Assembly (NCBI GenBank): GCA_021155195.1
Contig: JAJNPV010000037.1
Coordinates: forward strand, 1 to 64,000
Source of the DNA: Ohtaekwangia sp.
GTDB taxonomy: Bacteria; Bacteroidota; Bacteroidia; Cytophagales; Cyclobacteriaceae
Direction of reading: 5' to 3'
Length of the DNA stretch: 64,000 nucleotides
This document shows positions 16,325 through 26,200 of this stretch, one piece after another. Positions within the stretch are counted from its first letter, which is position 1; each line of letters begins with the position of its first letter. Made by a program: the position numbers and the translations under genes. The notes below the pieces were generated by a model. The model was not told the DNA's origin. It ran no database searches and saw nothing but the letters and a program-made list of their open reading frames with translations.

Positions 16325-17764
16325 CTAAGGATTTTCGGTGAGTATTGGGCGAGTATAATAGATTTTCAGTTTGATATTATCTTTTGGGAAGACAACTCGA
16401 TTAACAGCTTTGCCATTGTTGCTCGGAGGATTGGCAGCAATTATTACCCAATTTGGGAATTGATATTGTTTTCTGTTAAATAATGTTTGAAAAAACAAGG
16501 TTGGATATCCCAAGTAATTCTGATCTGTACTAGAATAGGGCATTGAAAATAATCCCCCCTGATCGCTTGCCACGAAAAGCTTATTAAGATCAGCGCTAAC
16601 TAAAGAACCACTAAGTGGAGCAATGTCAATTGTATCTTGATGAGTTGTAACTTTCTTAAACCGATTATTTAGTCGCAACATTGCAAGGGTTATGTTGGGA
16701 GGTGCAATAAATTCATCAGATAGTGAAACATTGTTTAAGGAAAGTTCAGCAGAATTTATGATCACATTAGGGATTGTGTCCATATATTCATAAAATTTTG
16801 TGAAATCAAGTTTCGTGAAAATGGAAGTTCCGTTTTGTAGATACCGATTAATGCCTGGATCAAAATCATTATAAAAAGAATTAAGTCCGACTAATTCTGT
16901 CCCTGAACGATCAGCCGAGATTTGTGAAAAAGCAATGAGGTTAGCTAAAGAAAAGCTAATTGTTTTTTTAGCATCAACTTCATGATAATGAATTGTAAGC
17001 ACAGTATTGGTATCAAAATTATTGATGCCAAAAATTTTATCGGCCTGTGTAGGTACAATTGCTAGGCCCTTAAACTGCTCCACAAAATACGTAAGATTGG
17101 TGAAGAGAGTATCTTCGGGATTGACTGCATTAAACAAGCGCTCACCAAAACTATCGCTAAGTTTAATAGTAGTAGTTAGAATTGAATCGGTAGCGGTATT
17201 TTCCAATTCTTGTTTAAAATAATCTGCATTTACTCTTGCGTCAACATTTCCAATAGGTATGCGGCTAATAGATACAGGAGTATTAAAAAAATAATCATTA
17301 TCAAAATTCAAAACCTGCGAAACTTCATAAACCGACAGGCTCTGAACGGTTTCAGAAGGCGTACCGTATGAATAAAAGTCATATCTAAAGGTTAGGGTTA
17401 CTGAATCGTAATCTGAAGCTGAAGAAAGTTCGGGATAGGAAAGAGGTCTAAACTGAGCAAACGCTTTTGATTCGATGGCTCCAAAAACCGGATCTACATA
17501 TTTACCAATGAGAATTCTATTTAGCTCACCAGATAAACTTGAAGTCCGTAATGAGTCCATCCAAAGCACACTGCTTGTAACAGGGATTTCTGCATAGAAG
17601 GCCTTAAACTTTTGCTGATTTTTAAACCCTAAAAAATTGAGGTCTTCTTCGCACGAAAATAAAATGACAATAAATGAGAGAAGGATGGTGCTTTTAGCCC
17701 ACCAGCTCTGTGTATAAGTTATAAAACGATTCTGTATAGTTGTCGTCTTGTTCGATGGTTTCAA
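16325..17764 (-). CDS. DUF4270-family lipoprotein
   Basis: 479 residues. A long basic leader precedes a hydrophobic stretch and the lipobox Cys38 (VILFSCEED), then a large beta-rich domain typical of DUF4270 proteins in Bacteroidota (GKYVDPVFG near residue 90, a C-terminal LKIYYTRP). The start overlaps the end of the upstream glycogen-synthase-like gene by 71 bases in another frame. I see no ATG, GTG or TTG nearer the signal in this frame, so I keep it. The function is unknown. The arrangement glycogen-synthase-like, DUF4270, glmS, opposite to panC, suggests a stable envelope-related block. Confidence 0.85.
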   Translation of the reverse strand: MKPSNKTTTIQNRFITYTQSWWAKSTILLSFIVILFSCEEDLNFLGFKNQQKFKAFYAEIPVTSSVLWMDSLRTSSLSGELNRILIGKYVDPVFGAIESKAFAQFRPLSYPELSSASDYDSVTLTFRYDFYSYGTPSETVQSLSVYEVSQVLNFDNDYFFNTPVSISRIPIGNVDARVNADYFKQELENTATDSILTTTIKLSDSFGERLFNAVNPEDTLFTNLTYFVEQFKGLAIVPTQADKIFGINNFDTNTVLTIHYHEVDAKKTISFSLANLIAFSQISADRSGTELVGLNSFYNDFDPGINRYLQNGTSIFTKLDFTKFYEYMDTIPNVIINSAELSLNNVSLSDEFIAPPNITLAMLRLNNRFKKVTTHQDTIDIAPLSGSLVSADLNKLFVASDQGGLFSMPYSSTDQNYLGYPTLFFQTLFNRKQYQFPNWVIIAANPPSNNGKAVNRVVFPKDNIKLKIYYTRPILTENP

Positions 17765-18497
17765 TTTTCGTTTCTTTTAGCTTCTTAACTAATCCTTCTA
17801 ATTTTTTATTGTCTCCACCCATTGAAACAATGTCTGAGAATTGAGCGCCCAACTTAATGAACCCTTCATAATCCGCAGTTTTCAAATGGCCTAGCATGGT
17901 ATCTTCAATATCCATCATGCGCACTTTACCCATCAGGTCGCCCTTAAATTTATGGGTAAAACTATTGTCATAAATAGTGAAAACAGTTTTTGTGTTTTTG
18001 AACAACGGATCGTTCTTATAGGTGGTTTTTAAATACAAGGGAATAAAACTGGTAATCCAATCATTACAATGCACCACATCAGGCGCCCAGCCTAGTTTGC
18101 GCACGGTTTCAATTACTCCTTTACAAAAGAAAATAGCACGTTCGTCATTGTCCTCATAAAACTTGTTAGCCTTATCGTGGAACATTGATTTACGGTGGAA
18201 ATAATCTTCATTATCGATAAAATAAACCTGAAGCTTGGCATTTGGAATGGAAGCAACTTTAATAACCAAAGGCTTCTCCTCATCGCCCACAGCAATGTTG
18301 ATTCCGGAAAGTCTGACTACCTCGTGTAACCGATTCTTCCTCTCATTGATCAAACCAAACCTCGGCACCAGAATACGGATCTCCATACCTCTTTCCTGCA
18401 TGGCCTGAGGGAGTTTTCTGACAAAGTCAGCAACCTCAGTGGTTTGCAAAAAAGGGTTTATCTCACTGGCTACATAAAGAATACGGATTTTAGACAT
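17694..18497 (-). CDS. Short glycogen-synthase-like (GT5) protein, probably non-catalytic
   Basis: 267 residues, matching only the N-terminal half of GT5 glycogen/starch synthases (ILYVASEINPF, VVHCNDWITSFIPLYLKTTY, TVFTIYDN). The GT-B C-terminal half with the sugar-nucleotide site is absent. The KxGGL motif, which contacts ADP-glucose in true GlgA and should follow SEINPF, is replaced by QTTEV (residues 17-21). It may therefore bind carbohydrate or act as a regulator without making glycogen. No glgB, glgC or glgP is nearby. A good divergent promoter lies at 18535-18565. Confidence 0.85.
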   Translation of the reverse strand: MSKIRILYVASEINPFLQTTEVADFVRKLPQAMQERGMEIRILVPRFGLINERKNRLHEVVRLSGINIAVGDEEKPLVIKVASIPNAKLQVYFIDNEDYFHRKSMFHDKANKFYEDNDERAIFFCKGVIETVRKLGWAPDVVHCNDWITSFIPLYLKTTYKNDPLFKNTKTVFTIYDNSFTHKFKGDLMGKVRMMDIEDTMLGHLKTADYEGFIKLGAQFSDIVSMGGDNKKLEGLVKKLKETKIETIEQDDNYTESFYNLYTELVG

Positions 18498-18534
18498 AAT
18501 ATGAGTTTTTAATTCAGATCGAAAAACAGAACCA

Positions 18535-18565
18535 CAAAAATACGGAATTTTAACCCGGCATTCAA
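18535..18565 (-). promoter_or_regulatory. Consensus promoter of the glycogen-synthase-like gene
   Basis: On the minus strand, TTG (18565-18563), a 20-base spacer and TATTTTTG (18542-18535) match the Bacteroidota promoter, 38 bases before the start codon. A plus-strand -7 element, TATATTTG at 18587-18594, lies back to back for panC but lacks a TTG at the proper spacing. Confidence 0.65.
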
Positions 18566-18616
18566 CTATAGGTAAGATATAAGGCCTATATTTGCGACCC
18601 TTTAAAAAGGCCAGAA

Positions 18617-19471
18617 ATGGATATTTTCAAGGAAATCAAACCGATAAAGGCTTTTTTAGAGTCTTCAAAAAGAGATTCCGGCACAGTTGGATTTGTGCCT
18701 ACCATGGGTGCTTTACACAAAGGCCATCTTTCACTCATCCAGGCTTCCAAACGTGAAAACGCAAAGACAATTTGTAGTATTTATGTTAATCCCACCCAGT
18801 TTAACAATCCAGATGATTTGGCTAAATATCCCAGAACACTAGATAACGATGTTCAATTGTTGAAAGATGCGGGCTGCGATGCGCTATTTTGTCCCGAGGG
18901 TCACGAGATGTATTCCACGGGATCAAGCCTTAAGTTTGATTTTGGATCATTAGAAAAAGTACTGGAAGGAAAATTTAGGCCGGGGCACTTTAGCGGTGTG
19001 GCGTTAGTGATTTCAAAACTCTTTCATATTGTTGGTCCTACTCGGGCTTATTTCGGGCAAAAGGATTTTCAGCAATTTAAAATCATAGAAAAATTAGTAG
19101 AAGAGTTGAAGTTTGATGTTGCGCTTAGATGTATGCCCATTGAAAGAGAGCAAGATGGACTGGCGATGTCATCACGCAATTCGCGACTTACTCCTGAGCA
19201 AAGAAATAAGGCAACTCTACTGTATGCTTGTTTACGGCAAGCCAGCCAGCTAATAAAAGAGGGAAAGCATATGAATTTAATTAGTGAGTGGGTTGAAGGA
19301 GCCTTCTCAAAAGTTGAAGGCATTAAACTCGAATATTTCGAACTGGCTGACACATCAAACTTAATGAGTCTTAAAAACGTTGCAGACATAGACAAGGCTA
19401 TACTACTTATTGCTGGTTATGTGGGAGAGGTTCGATTAATTGATAATTTATTATTGACAGATGAGAATTGA
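18617..19471 (+). CDS. panC: Pantothenate synthetase
   Basis: 284 residues, usual length. It joins pantoate and beta-alanine with ATP to make pantothenate, the coenzyme A precursor. The nucleotidyltransferase signature is PTMGALHKGHLSLI (HxGH at the ATP site), followed by YVNPTQFNN, the pantoate-site GKFRPGHFSGVA and YFGQKDFQQ, and the KMSKS-like MSSRNSRL. It overlaps panD by 11 bases, giving a compact unit with the enzyme that supplies beta-alanine. A -7 element TATATTTG lies at 18587-18594. Confidence 0.97.
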   Translation: MDIFKEIKPIKAFLESSKRDSGTVGFVPTMGALHKGHLSLIQASKRENAKTICSIYVNPTQFNNPDDLAKYPRTLDNDVQLLKDAGCDALFCPEGHEMYSTGSSLKFDFGSLEKVLEGKFRPGHFSGVALVISKLFHIVGPTRAYFGQKDFQQFKIIEKLVEELKFDVALRCMPIEREQDGLAMSSRNSRLTPEQRNKATLLYACLRQASQLIKEGKHMNLISEWVEGAFSKVEGIKLEYFELADTSNLMSLKNVADIDKAILLIAGYVGEVRLIDNLLLTDEN

Positions 19472-19808
19472 AGTTTTAAAATCAAAAATACACCGGGTAA
19501 AAATCACGGAAGCCGAATTACATTATGTGGGAAGTATTACGCTTGACTCAAGGCTTATGGAGGCTGCCAATCTAATAGAAGGAGAAAAAGTACAGGTTGT
19601 GAACATCAATAATGGGGAGCGATTAGAGACCTACGTAATAAAAGGTGAGGCTAACTCAGGTACGGTTTGTTTGAACGGGCCTGCAGCGCGCAAAGCTCAG
19701 GTTGGTGATGTGGTAATTATTATTTCCTATGCATCGATGGAATGGGAAGAAGCTAAAAAATTTAAACCATCTTTGATTTTCCCTGATCCTGATAATCGGT
19801 TAATTTGA
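19461..19808 (+). CDS. panD: Aspartate 1-decarboxylase proenzyme
   Basis: 115 residues. It decarboxylates aspartate to beta-alanine, the substrate used by PanC. The self-cleavage site Gly24-Ser25 is intact in ELHYVGSITLD, the serine becoming the pyruvoyl cofactor. The later NGERLETY and NGPAARKAQVGD with VIIISYA segments are standard. Overlapping panC by 11 bases, it is the second gene of the pathway unit. Confidence 0.97.
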   Translation: MRIEVLKSKIHRVKITEAELHYVGSITLDSRLMEAANLIEGEKVQVVNINNGERLETYVIKGEANSGTVCLNGPAARKAQVGDVVIIISYASMEWEEAKKFKPSLIFPDPDNRLI

Positions 19809-19827
19809 AACCTTTAAACTAATCCTA

Positions 19828-20826
19828 TTGCATCCAAAGTTAAAGTCCGCCCTACAGTACCTGGTCATGATTGCCATAACAGTCGCCTTGTTGTGGCTTT
19901 CGTTGCGTGGCTTAAATGTGGAGGGTGAGGATAAGTCAGAATTTATTTGGAATGCCTGGAGGAAGTGTGATAAGGGATATTTATTAATAATGGCAGTGGT
20001 AGCTATGTCTAGCCATTTGTTGCGCGCTGTGCGTTGGAGAATGCTGTTAGAGCCAACTGGTAATAAAGTATCGCTGGGTAATAGCTTCCTGTCTTTGATG
20101 ATTGGCTATTTGGTAAACATGGCAGTGCCGCGTGGAGGAGAGGTTTCAAGATGTTATAATCTTTATAAGTTAGAAGAAACTCCGGTGGAGGTTTCATTCG
20201 GAACTGTAGTTGTCGAGCGCATCGTGGATTTGATTTGCCTTATCTTGTTAATTGGAATTTCTTTTGTTGTTGAATGGACACGACTAAAAACATTTATCGA
20301 TACACTGGATTTTTCCAGATCAGGAAGTTCTTCTTTTCCAATTTGGATAATCATAGTAGTTTTATTTTTCGTAGCGTTTATAGTAGCTGTTTATTTGTTA
20401 CGTAATAATCAGAAATTAAGAAAAATATTGCTTGGTTTTAAGGAAGGGGCGATGGCTATTTTCAGATTAAAGAATAAGACACTCTTTGTTTTTTATTCCA
20501 TTGCCATCTGGGCACTTTATTTTGTGATGAGTTATTTTGTAGTACTCGCTTTTCCTGAAACCCGCGATCTTGGCGCTAGTGCAGTACTCACCCTGTTTGC
20601 TATTGGTTCCATTGCTATGGCTGCACCGCTTCCAGGAGGTGCGGGATCGTATCATACATTAGTTCCGCTAGGGCTTGTGATGTTATACAACCTACCAAAA
20701 TCAGATGCCATCGCATTTGTTTTTATTTTCCACGGCTGGCAAACTGTTATTATGATCGTGGGTGGTGTAATATCTTTGATTGTTAGTTACCTGATTATTC
20801 GATGGAAGAAAGTGCCCACAAAATAG
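19828..20826 (+). CDS. Flippase-like lysylphosphatidylglycerol-synthase TM family protein (UPF0104)
   Basis: 332 residues with about eight membrane spans. Family markers are the basic HLLRAVRWRMLLEP near residue 65, NMAVPRGGEVSRCYNLYKLE and the APLPGGAGSYH segment near residue 273. Members lie in the same group as the membrane part of MprF and many are tied to lipid or polysaccharide export; the real substrate is not known. The start is TTG at 19828, with no better ATG upstream; an internal ATG would remove the first span. It overlaps rfaE2 by 25 bases, so co-expression with that LPS-sugar gene is likely. Confidence 0.85.
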   Translation: MHPKLKSALQYLVMIAITVALLWLSLRGLNVEGEDKSEFIWNAWRKCDKGYLLIMAVVAMSSHLLRAVRWRMLLEPTGNKVSLGNSFLSLMIGYLVNMAVPRGGEVSRCYNLYKLEETPVEVSFGTVVVERIVDLICLILLIGISFVVEWTRLKTFIDTLDFSRSGSSSFPIWIIIVVLFFVAFIVAVYLLRNNQKLRKILLGFKEGAMAIFRLKNKTLFVFYSIAIWALYFVMSYFVVLAFPETRDLGASAVLTLFAIGSIAMAAPLPGGAGSYHTLVPLGLVMLYNLPKSDAIAFVFIFHGWQTVIMIVGGVISLIVSYLIIRWKKVPTK

Positions 20827-21284
20827 TTAGTGTTACTGAAGCAAAAGCAAAAGTAAAAGCCTGGCAACAAGCTGGGCAGAAAGTCGTTTTTACCAATGGC
20901 TGCTTCGATCTTATTCATCTTGGGCATGTGGATTATCTTGAGAAGGCCAGAGCGTTAGGTCAAAAATTGATACTTGGCTTAAATACCGATGACTCAGTAA
21001 GTAGATTTAAAGGACCCGAGCGACCTTTGCAAGATCAGCACTCAAGGGCAAGGGTGCTTGCAGCCATGCAGTTTATTGATTTGGTAGTTTTCTTTAATGA
21101 CGACACCCCTTTGTCATTAATTTCTGAATTAGTACCCGATGTTTTGGTAAAGGGAAGTGACTATTTGACAGAAAATATAGTTGGCGCAGATGTTGTTCAA
21201 AAGGCAGGTGGAGAGGTGAAAACCATCGATTTTGTTCCTGGTTATTCCACCACTCGAATTGTAGAAAAGATTAAAAAAACTTAA
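20802..21284 (+). CDS. rfaE2: D-glycero-beta-D-manno-heptose 1-phosphate adenylyltransferase
   Basis: 160 residues, the stand-alone nucleotidyltransferase half of HldE. It would transfer AMP from ATP to heptose-1-phosphate for ADP-heptose in lipopolysaccharide core synthesis. The cytidylyltransferase signature VVFTNGCFDLIHLGHVDYL (HxGH at 46-49) and RFKGPERPLQ are clear, followed by PDVLVKGSDY and PGYSTTRIVEK. The matching kinase domain is not in this window. The family also includes other cytidylyl- and adenylyltransferases, so the heptose role is a strong but not certain reading. Confidence 0.9.
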   Translation: MEESAHKIVSVTEAKAKVKAWQQAGQKVVFTNGCFDLIHLGHVDYLEKARALGQKLILGLNTDDSVSRFKGPERPLQDQHSRARVLAAMQFIDLVVFFNDDTPLSLISELVPDVLVKGSDYLTENIVGADVVQKAGGEVKTIDFVPGYSTTRIVEKIKKT

Positions 21285-21294
21285 AAATAAAATT

Positions 21295-21996
21295 ATGGGA
21301 ATGGGCGCATTAGTTATTACGGGGTTCTTCATGCTGGTGGGTTGGATCGTTAGCTCAAGGCTGAAAAACAAATTCAAAAAGTATTCTGAGATTCGCTTAA
21401 CAAAGGATTTAACGGGTGGTGAAATTGCCCGCTTAATGTTGGCGGATAATGGAATTAATGATGTTAAGGTTATTTCTGTAGAAGGTCAATTAACGGATCA
21501 TTATAACCCTGCTGATAAAACAGTAAACTTAAGCCATGATGTGTATAATGGTCGCAATGCAGCGGCAACGGCCGTTGCGGCTCACGAGTGTGGTCATGCT
21601 GTGCAACATGCCAAGGCGTATAGTATGTTGCAGTTTCGCTCGGCTATGGTTCCCATTCAAAACATTAGTGCCAAGGTGATCAATATGGTTTTTCTTGCCA
21701 TGATGTTTGGTTCCTTCCTCTTCAGAGGATTGTTCTCCTATGACTTTGCTTTGATGGTGATCATTGCCTGTTATGGTGTTTTCGCGCTCTTTGCACTAGT
21801 TACCCTTCCTGTAGAATTTGATGCGAGTAAGAGAGCTTTGGCTTGGATTGAGAATCGTGGCATTGTAACACGCCAGGAACATGATATGGCAAAAGATGCA
21901 TTGAATAGTGCAGCCATGACGTATGTGGTTGCGGCTATTGGCGCGATCACCATGCTTTTATATTATGTAATGATCTTCCTCGGAAGGAGAGATTAA
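21295..21996 (+). CDS. Membrane zinc metallopeptidase (YugP/DUF2265 type)
   Basis: 233 residues with an N-terminal membrane anchor, the zinc motif HECGH in AVAAHECGHAVQHA near residue 100, and three further spans (about residues 120-145, 150-172 and 205-228). The membrane-embedded layout and the YNPADKTVNLSHDVY segment match the YugP family. It lies 10 bases after rfaE2 in the same direction. The physiological substrate is unknown. A strong terminator ends the panC-to-here unit. Confidence 0.9.
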   Translation: MGMGALVITGFFMLVGWIVSSRLKNKFKKYSEIRLTKDLTGGEIARLMLADNGINDVKVISVEGQLTDHYNPADKTVNLSHDVYNGRNAAATAVAAHECGHAVQHAKAYSMLQFRSAMVPIQNISAKVINMVFLAMMFGSFLFRGLFSYDFALMVIIACYGVFALFALVTLPVEFDASKRALAWIENRGIVTRQEHDMAKDALNSAAMTYVVAAIGAITMLLYYVMIFLGRRD

Positions 21997-22024
21997 GATT
22001 TCAACTAAAGAAATTATAATTTGC

Positions 22025-22056
22025 AGACCTGTGATAACCTCACAGGTCTTTTTTTG
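22025..22056 (+). terminator. Intrinsic terminator of the panC-rfaE2 unit
   Basis: A perfect 10-base stem, AGACCTGTGA and TCACAGGTCT, with a 5-base loop is followed by seven further T residues, 28 bases after the metallopeptidase stop. Confidence 0.92.
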
Positions 22057-22083
22057 TTCTTGAATTGAAGCTAACTTAACATC

Positions 22084-23220
22084 ATGAATTTTGAATTATC
22101 CGAAGAACAATTTGCTGTTCAGGCAGCAGCCCGCGATTTTGCTCAAACCGAACTTTTACCGGGTGTAATAGATCGCGATACAGAGCAAAAGTTTCCAACT
22201 GAGCAAATTAAAAAAATGGGCGAGTTGGGCTTTATGGGTATGATGGTTGACCCAAAGTATAATGGGGGCGGTATGGATACTATTTCGTATGTGCTTGCCA
22301 TGGAAGAAATTTCAAAAGTAGACGCCTCAGCTTCGGTTTGCATGTCGGTAAATAATTCTTTGGTGTGTTGGGGGCTTGAAAAATTTGGAAATGAGGAACA
22401 AAAGGAAAAATATTTAAAACCTTTGGCGGCTAAAGGGATTGGTGCGTTTTGTTTATCTGAACCGGAAGCAGGATCGGACGCCACAAGTCAACGAACAACT
22501 GCAGAAGATAAGGGAGACTATTATTTGCTTAATGGAACCAAAAACTGGATCACCAATGGTAAAAGTGCAAGTACATATTTAGTGATTGCACAAACAGATG
22601 CTTCAAAACGGCATAAAGGAATTAATGCGTTGATCGTAGAACGTGGGATGGAAGGGTTTGTGGTGGGAAAGAAAGAAGATAAGATGGGTATTCGTGGTTC
22701 GGATACGCATTCCCTTATGTTTACGGATGTAAAAGTTCCGAAGGCAAACAGGATCGGTGATGATGGTTTTGGTTTTACGTTCGCCATGACAACCTTGAAT
22801 GGTGGTCGCATTGGAATTGCCTCGCAGGCATTAGGCATTGCAACGGGGGCGTATGAATTAGCACTTAAGTATTCAAAAGAAAGAAAAGCATTTGGTAAAC
22901 ATTTATCAGAACATCAAGCCATACAATTTAAACTTGCCGACATGGCAACTAAAATTGATAGCGCACGCTTGCTTATTTGGAAGGCTGCCACATTGAAAGA
23001 TCAAAAGAAAGATTTTGTGAAAGCAGCAGCAATGGCAAAACTATATGCCTCACAAATCGCTCAGGAAGTAACGACTGAAGCAGTGCAAATACATGGAGGC
23101 TACGGATACGTAAAAGAATATCATGTTGAGCGGCTTATGCGCGATGCCAAGATCACTCAGATTTATGAGGGCACTACCGAAATACAAAAGATGGTAATCT
23201 CGCGCGAGCTTTTGAGATAA
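22084..23220 (+). CDS. Acyl-CoA dehydrogenase
   Basis: 378 residues, typical for the FAD-dependent family that introduces the alpha-beta double bond in acyl-CoA. Landmarks are ARDFAQTELLPG, the FAD/substrate segment CLSEPEAGSDATSQ, WITNGK, RIGIASQALGIA, KYSKERKAFGKHLSEHQ and the catalytic-Glu motif QIYEGTTEIQ. It most resembles short- or branched-chain enzymes, but chain length cannot be judged. It has its own space between the terminator and the convergent T9SS protease (three bases between stops). Confidence 0.95.
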   Translation: MNFELSEEQFAVQAAARDFAQTELLPGVIDRDTEQKFPTEQIKKMGELGFMGMMVDPKYNGGGMDTISYVLAMEEISKVDASASVCMSVNNSLVCWGLEKFGNEEQKEKYLKPLAAKGIGAFCLSEPEAGSDATSQRTTAEDKGDYYLLNGTKNWITNGKSASTYLVIAQTDASKRHKGINALIVERGMEGFVVGKKEDKMGIRGSDTHSLMFTDVKVPKANRIGDDGFGFTFAMTTLNGGRIGIASQALGIATGAYELALKYSKERKAFGKHLSEHQAIQFKLADMATKIDSARLLIWKAATLKDQKKDFVKAAAMAKLYASQIAQEVTTEAVQIHGGYGYVKEYHVERLMRDAKITQIYEGTTEIQKMVISRELLR

Positions 23221-23222
23221 AT

Positions 23223-26200
23223 CTATTTTGCTGCTTTTATAAATTTTTTGGTAAGGGATAATCCATCATTCATCGTTAAGCGGATAAAGTACATTCCATC
23301 AGCCCAATTATCGACATTGTAATCCTTTTCAATGGCTTCACTTGTTAATGAGATGGATTCATTCGAAATGGACCGACCCTGAGAATTAATAATTTGCAAC
23401 TGAGCATTTCCTCTCTTTTCAGTGGCTTCAATTTTAATAGCTACTTTTCCATTTGTTGCCGGGTTAGGATATACTGAAAGCAATATTCCTTGATTCGGTT
23501 CTACACCCGTTACCGGACCTTGAATGCTTAAATTGTCAATAGCCCAACCCCACCCGTTAATCGCACCGTCAGCAGATAATCTAAATCGAATAATTACTTT
23601 ATCGCCAGCAGTAAATTTTCCGGTGGATGTTAAGTTAACTAACCGGGTTCTATAAAGTGTTGAACTGCCTTGATCTCCAATATCAAAAATACTTTTCCAG
23701 TTTGGAAAAGCGGATGCTGCATATGGACTGACTAACCCTTCCCAAGTTGCTCCATTATCTTTTGATCCTTCAATCACAACAAAATCTTTTATAGTTGTTG
23801 CAGAGTACTCTACCAGCGCAGCCTCACTTAAAAGCATGAAAGGATTCGATGCACTGATCGTTATTGGTTTTGTTAATGTATAAGTATAGTTAGAGGTATT
23901 ATCGAATCCGAAACCATTTGGATATGGATGAGCACTTTGTATTGCTCCATTACTAAATCCTGAAGATTGTGTTATACTAAAGAAATTACCCACGAAATCT
24001 GAATTAGGTGAATTGAAATCAGAAACATACTGTGTAACCGATGATCCAAATTCTATAATTGGCACTTTGAAAAATGATCCTGCAGGCAACGTAGTTTGGT
24101 TACCTACAATATCAAGGCATCTGATTTGATATTCTATAAGGTCATTAGCTATCAATCCAGCCAGTGGTTGAATGAGGGTGTATTGAGTGGTGCCTTCCGT
24201 TATTGGTATCTCTTCAGTGGTTATTGCACCACCATTGAATTTGAAGTCAACAAAAAGTTTGTCCAACCCCGATGCATCACTCGGTTTTATGCTAATGGGT
24301 AAATTTGCAGTTCCTAGCACCACATAGTCTGCATGATCATGCAAAACAGTTGGTGGAATATCATCAATCTGGATTTTTAGATTATCAATTGCCCAACCCC
24401 AACCTGCTGCCCCCGGGTCGCTAAACAATCTGAAACGAATGACTACTTCATCGTTTGTATCAAATTTATCCTGCAAGTTCAAAGTGCGCGCTCTAAATAG
24501 ACTTGGGTCACCTACGGCAGTTGAGTTATTGCCTGAAGTAAGACTATTATAGCGCGTTAGCCATGGAGCAAAATCTCTTGAATCATAACCATTAGCTATC
24601 GTGGTCCATGTTACGCCACCGTCTTTGCTACCATCCACCACCACATAATCATAAAAATCTTCGCTTGGAAATGTTGAACCGGTTTCGCCAGGCTCAATCA
24701 ACACAACTTCATCAAATTTTATAGTTGCTTCCGTTTCCTTTACGCGAATTGGTATGCGCAGTTGGTATACCCATTCAAAGCGATCGTTGGGAGATCCTTG
24801 ACCTTCAGGGTAAGGATGGTTAGTATGTATGGCTCCATTGGCAAAACCTGTTTCTACTCGAATAGAAAACTCTTGACTCCCAAAGAAATCTTGCAGGGAA
24901 GCTGTTGTATTATTAAAATCATTAATGTAAGAATCTTGCGTAGTGGCCAGACTAACCACATTAACCGGGTAAAATCCGGGTGCAGCTTTTGGTATGGATG
25001 CAGTATTTGGTGTATTGGCCTGATCGATTGCGCGAATGCGATATTCAATTTTATCGCCATTGCCTAACCCCAGACCTACATAAGAAATAATCTGAGAATA
25101 GGTTGAGTCAGTACCAGCAACTAAATTCATTGGCAGAGTTTGAAGAGAACTTGTTACTCCTGTCTTTGTTATCGTGTAATCAACAAAGACACTATTCACA
25201 GCAATATTATCAGACACGATAGCTGATACTTCAAATTCGTTGTCCGATGCTTTAACAAATGCTACAGGCGAATGGGAGAAGAAAGGTCCTTTAGTATCGG
25301 GGCCAGCCTCAAAAACAAAAAATCTATTAACCGGAGCCTTTCCATCTTCTGTAAATACACCAGGCCTCCTGATTGTTCTATTTAAATTGTCAATAACCGA
25401 AATGAAATATCCATAATTGGTAGCGATGCCTGTTGCCGGAATGAAGGCTGAGAATTCGTTGGCAATACCTGTCGTATTCATGGCAACAGTTGTCAACGTT
25501 GTTCCATCGGTAGTGTAAGTCAACTTAACCTCGGCAGGATTATAATTATAACCATTAAAATTATCGGCTACCAGAATGGCTTTTACCTCAAAATTGGTTG
25601 ATACGCTCTCGGTATTTTTTATTCGATTGTGAATGATTTGAGTGTGCACCCATCCCATATCAGCAAGCATCTTCATAACGAGAGTACCAGGATTGTGATG
25701 CACTTCAGCATTTCCAATTTGAGGCGTCATGAGTGCATTGTTTGTTCCATTGTAAGTGATCTCATCCAAATGGGCAATGCTAGACCCACCCTCAAAGGTA
25801 CTCGGTGTATACAACCTTGCACGATTGTTTGACCCCCCGGTTATTTTTTCAAGTTGTGGGGTTCGAAACCACAAAGGTGATGTTGTTAATTGAATTTTTA
25901 ATGCTGGGGATGGGGGAATAAAATTTTGTACTAAATTATTATCATTATCATTTTCAATAAAGTGATCGTAGATAACGTGAAAGGGTGAAAAGAAGCTGGA
26001 GATTTCACCATTTGTCGTATTCACATTATACCCTTTAGTAATGCCGAGTCCATGTCCAATCTCATGTAAAACTACGGTAGTCAAATCTGTCTTTCCAGGT
26101 TGAGGTATTCCATCTATTCCAAAATACCAATTAGAAAGAGAACTGTTGAATTGAGCAAAAATATCGGGCGCAGTTGACTCATTAAATTCTTTCTTAGCCA

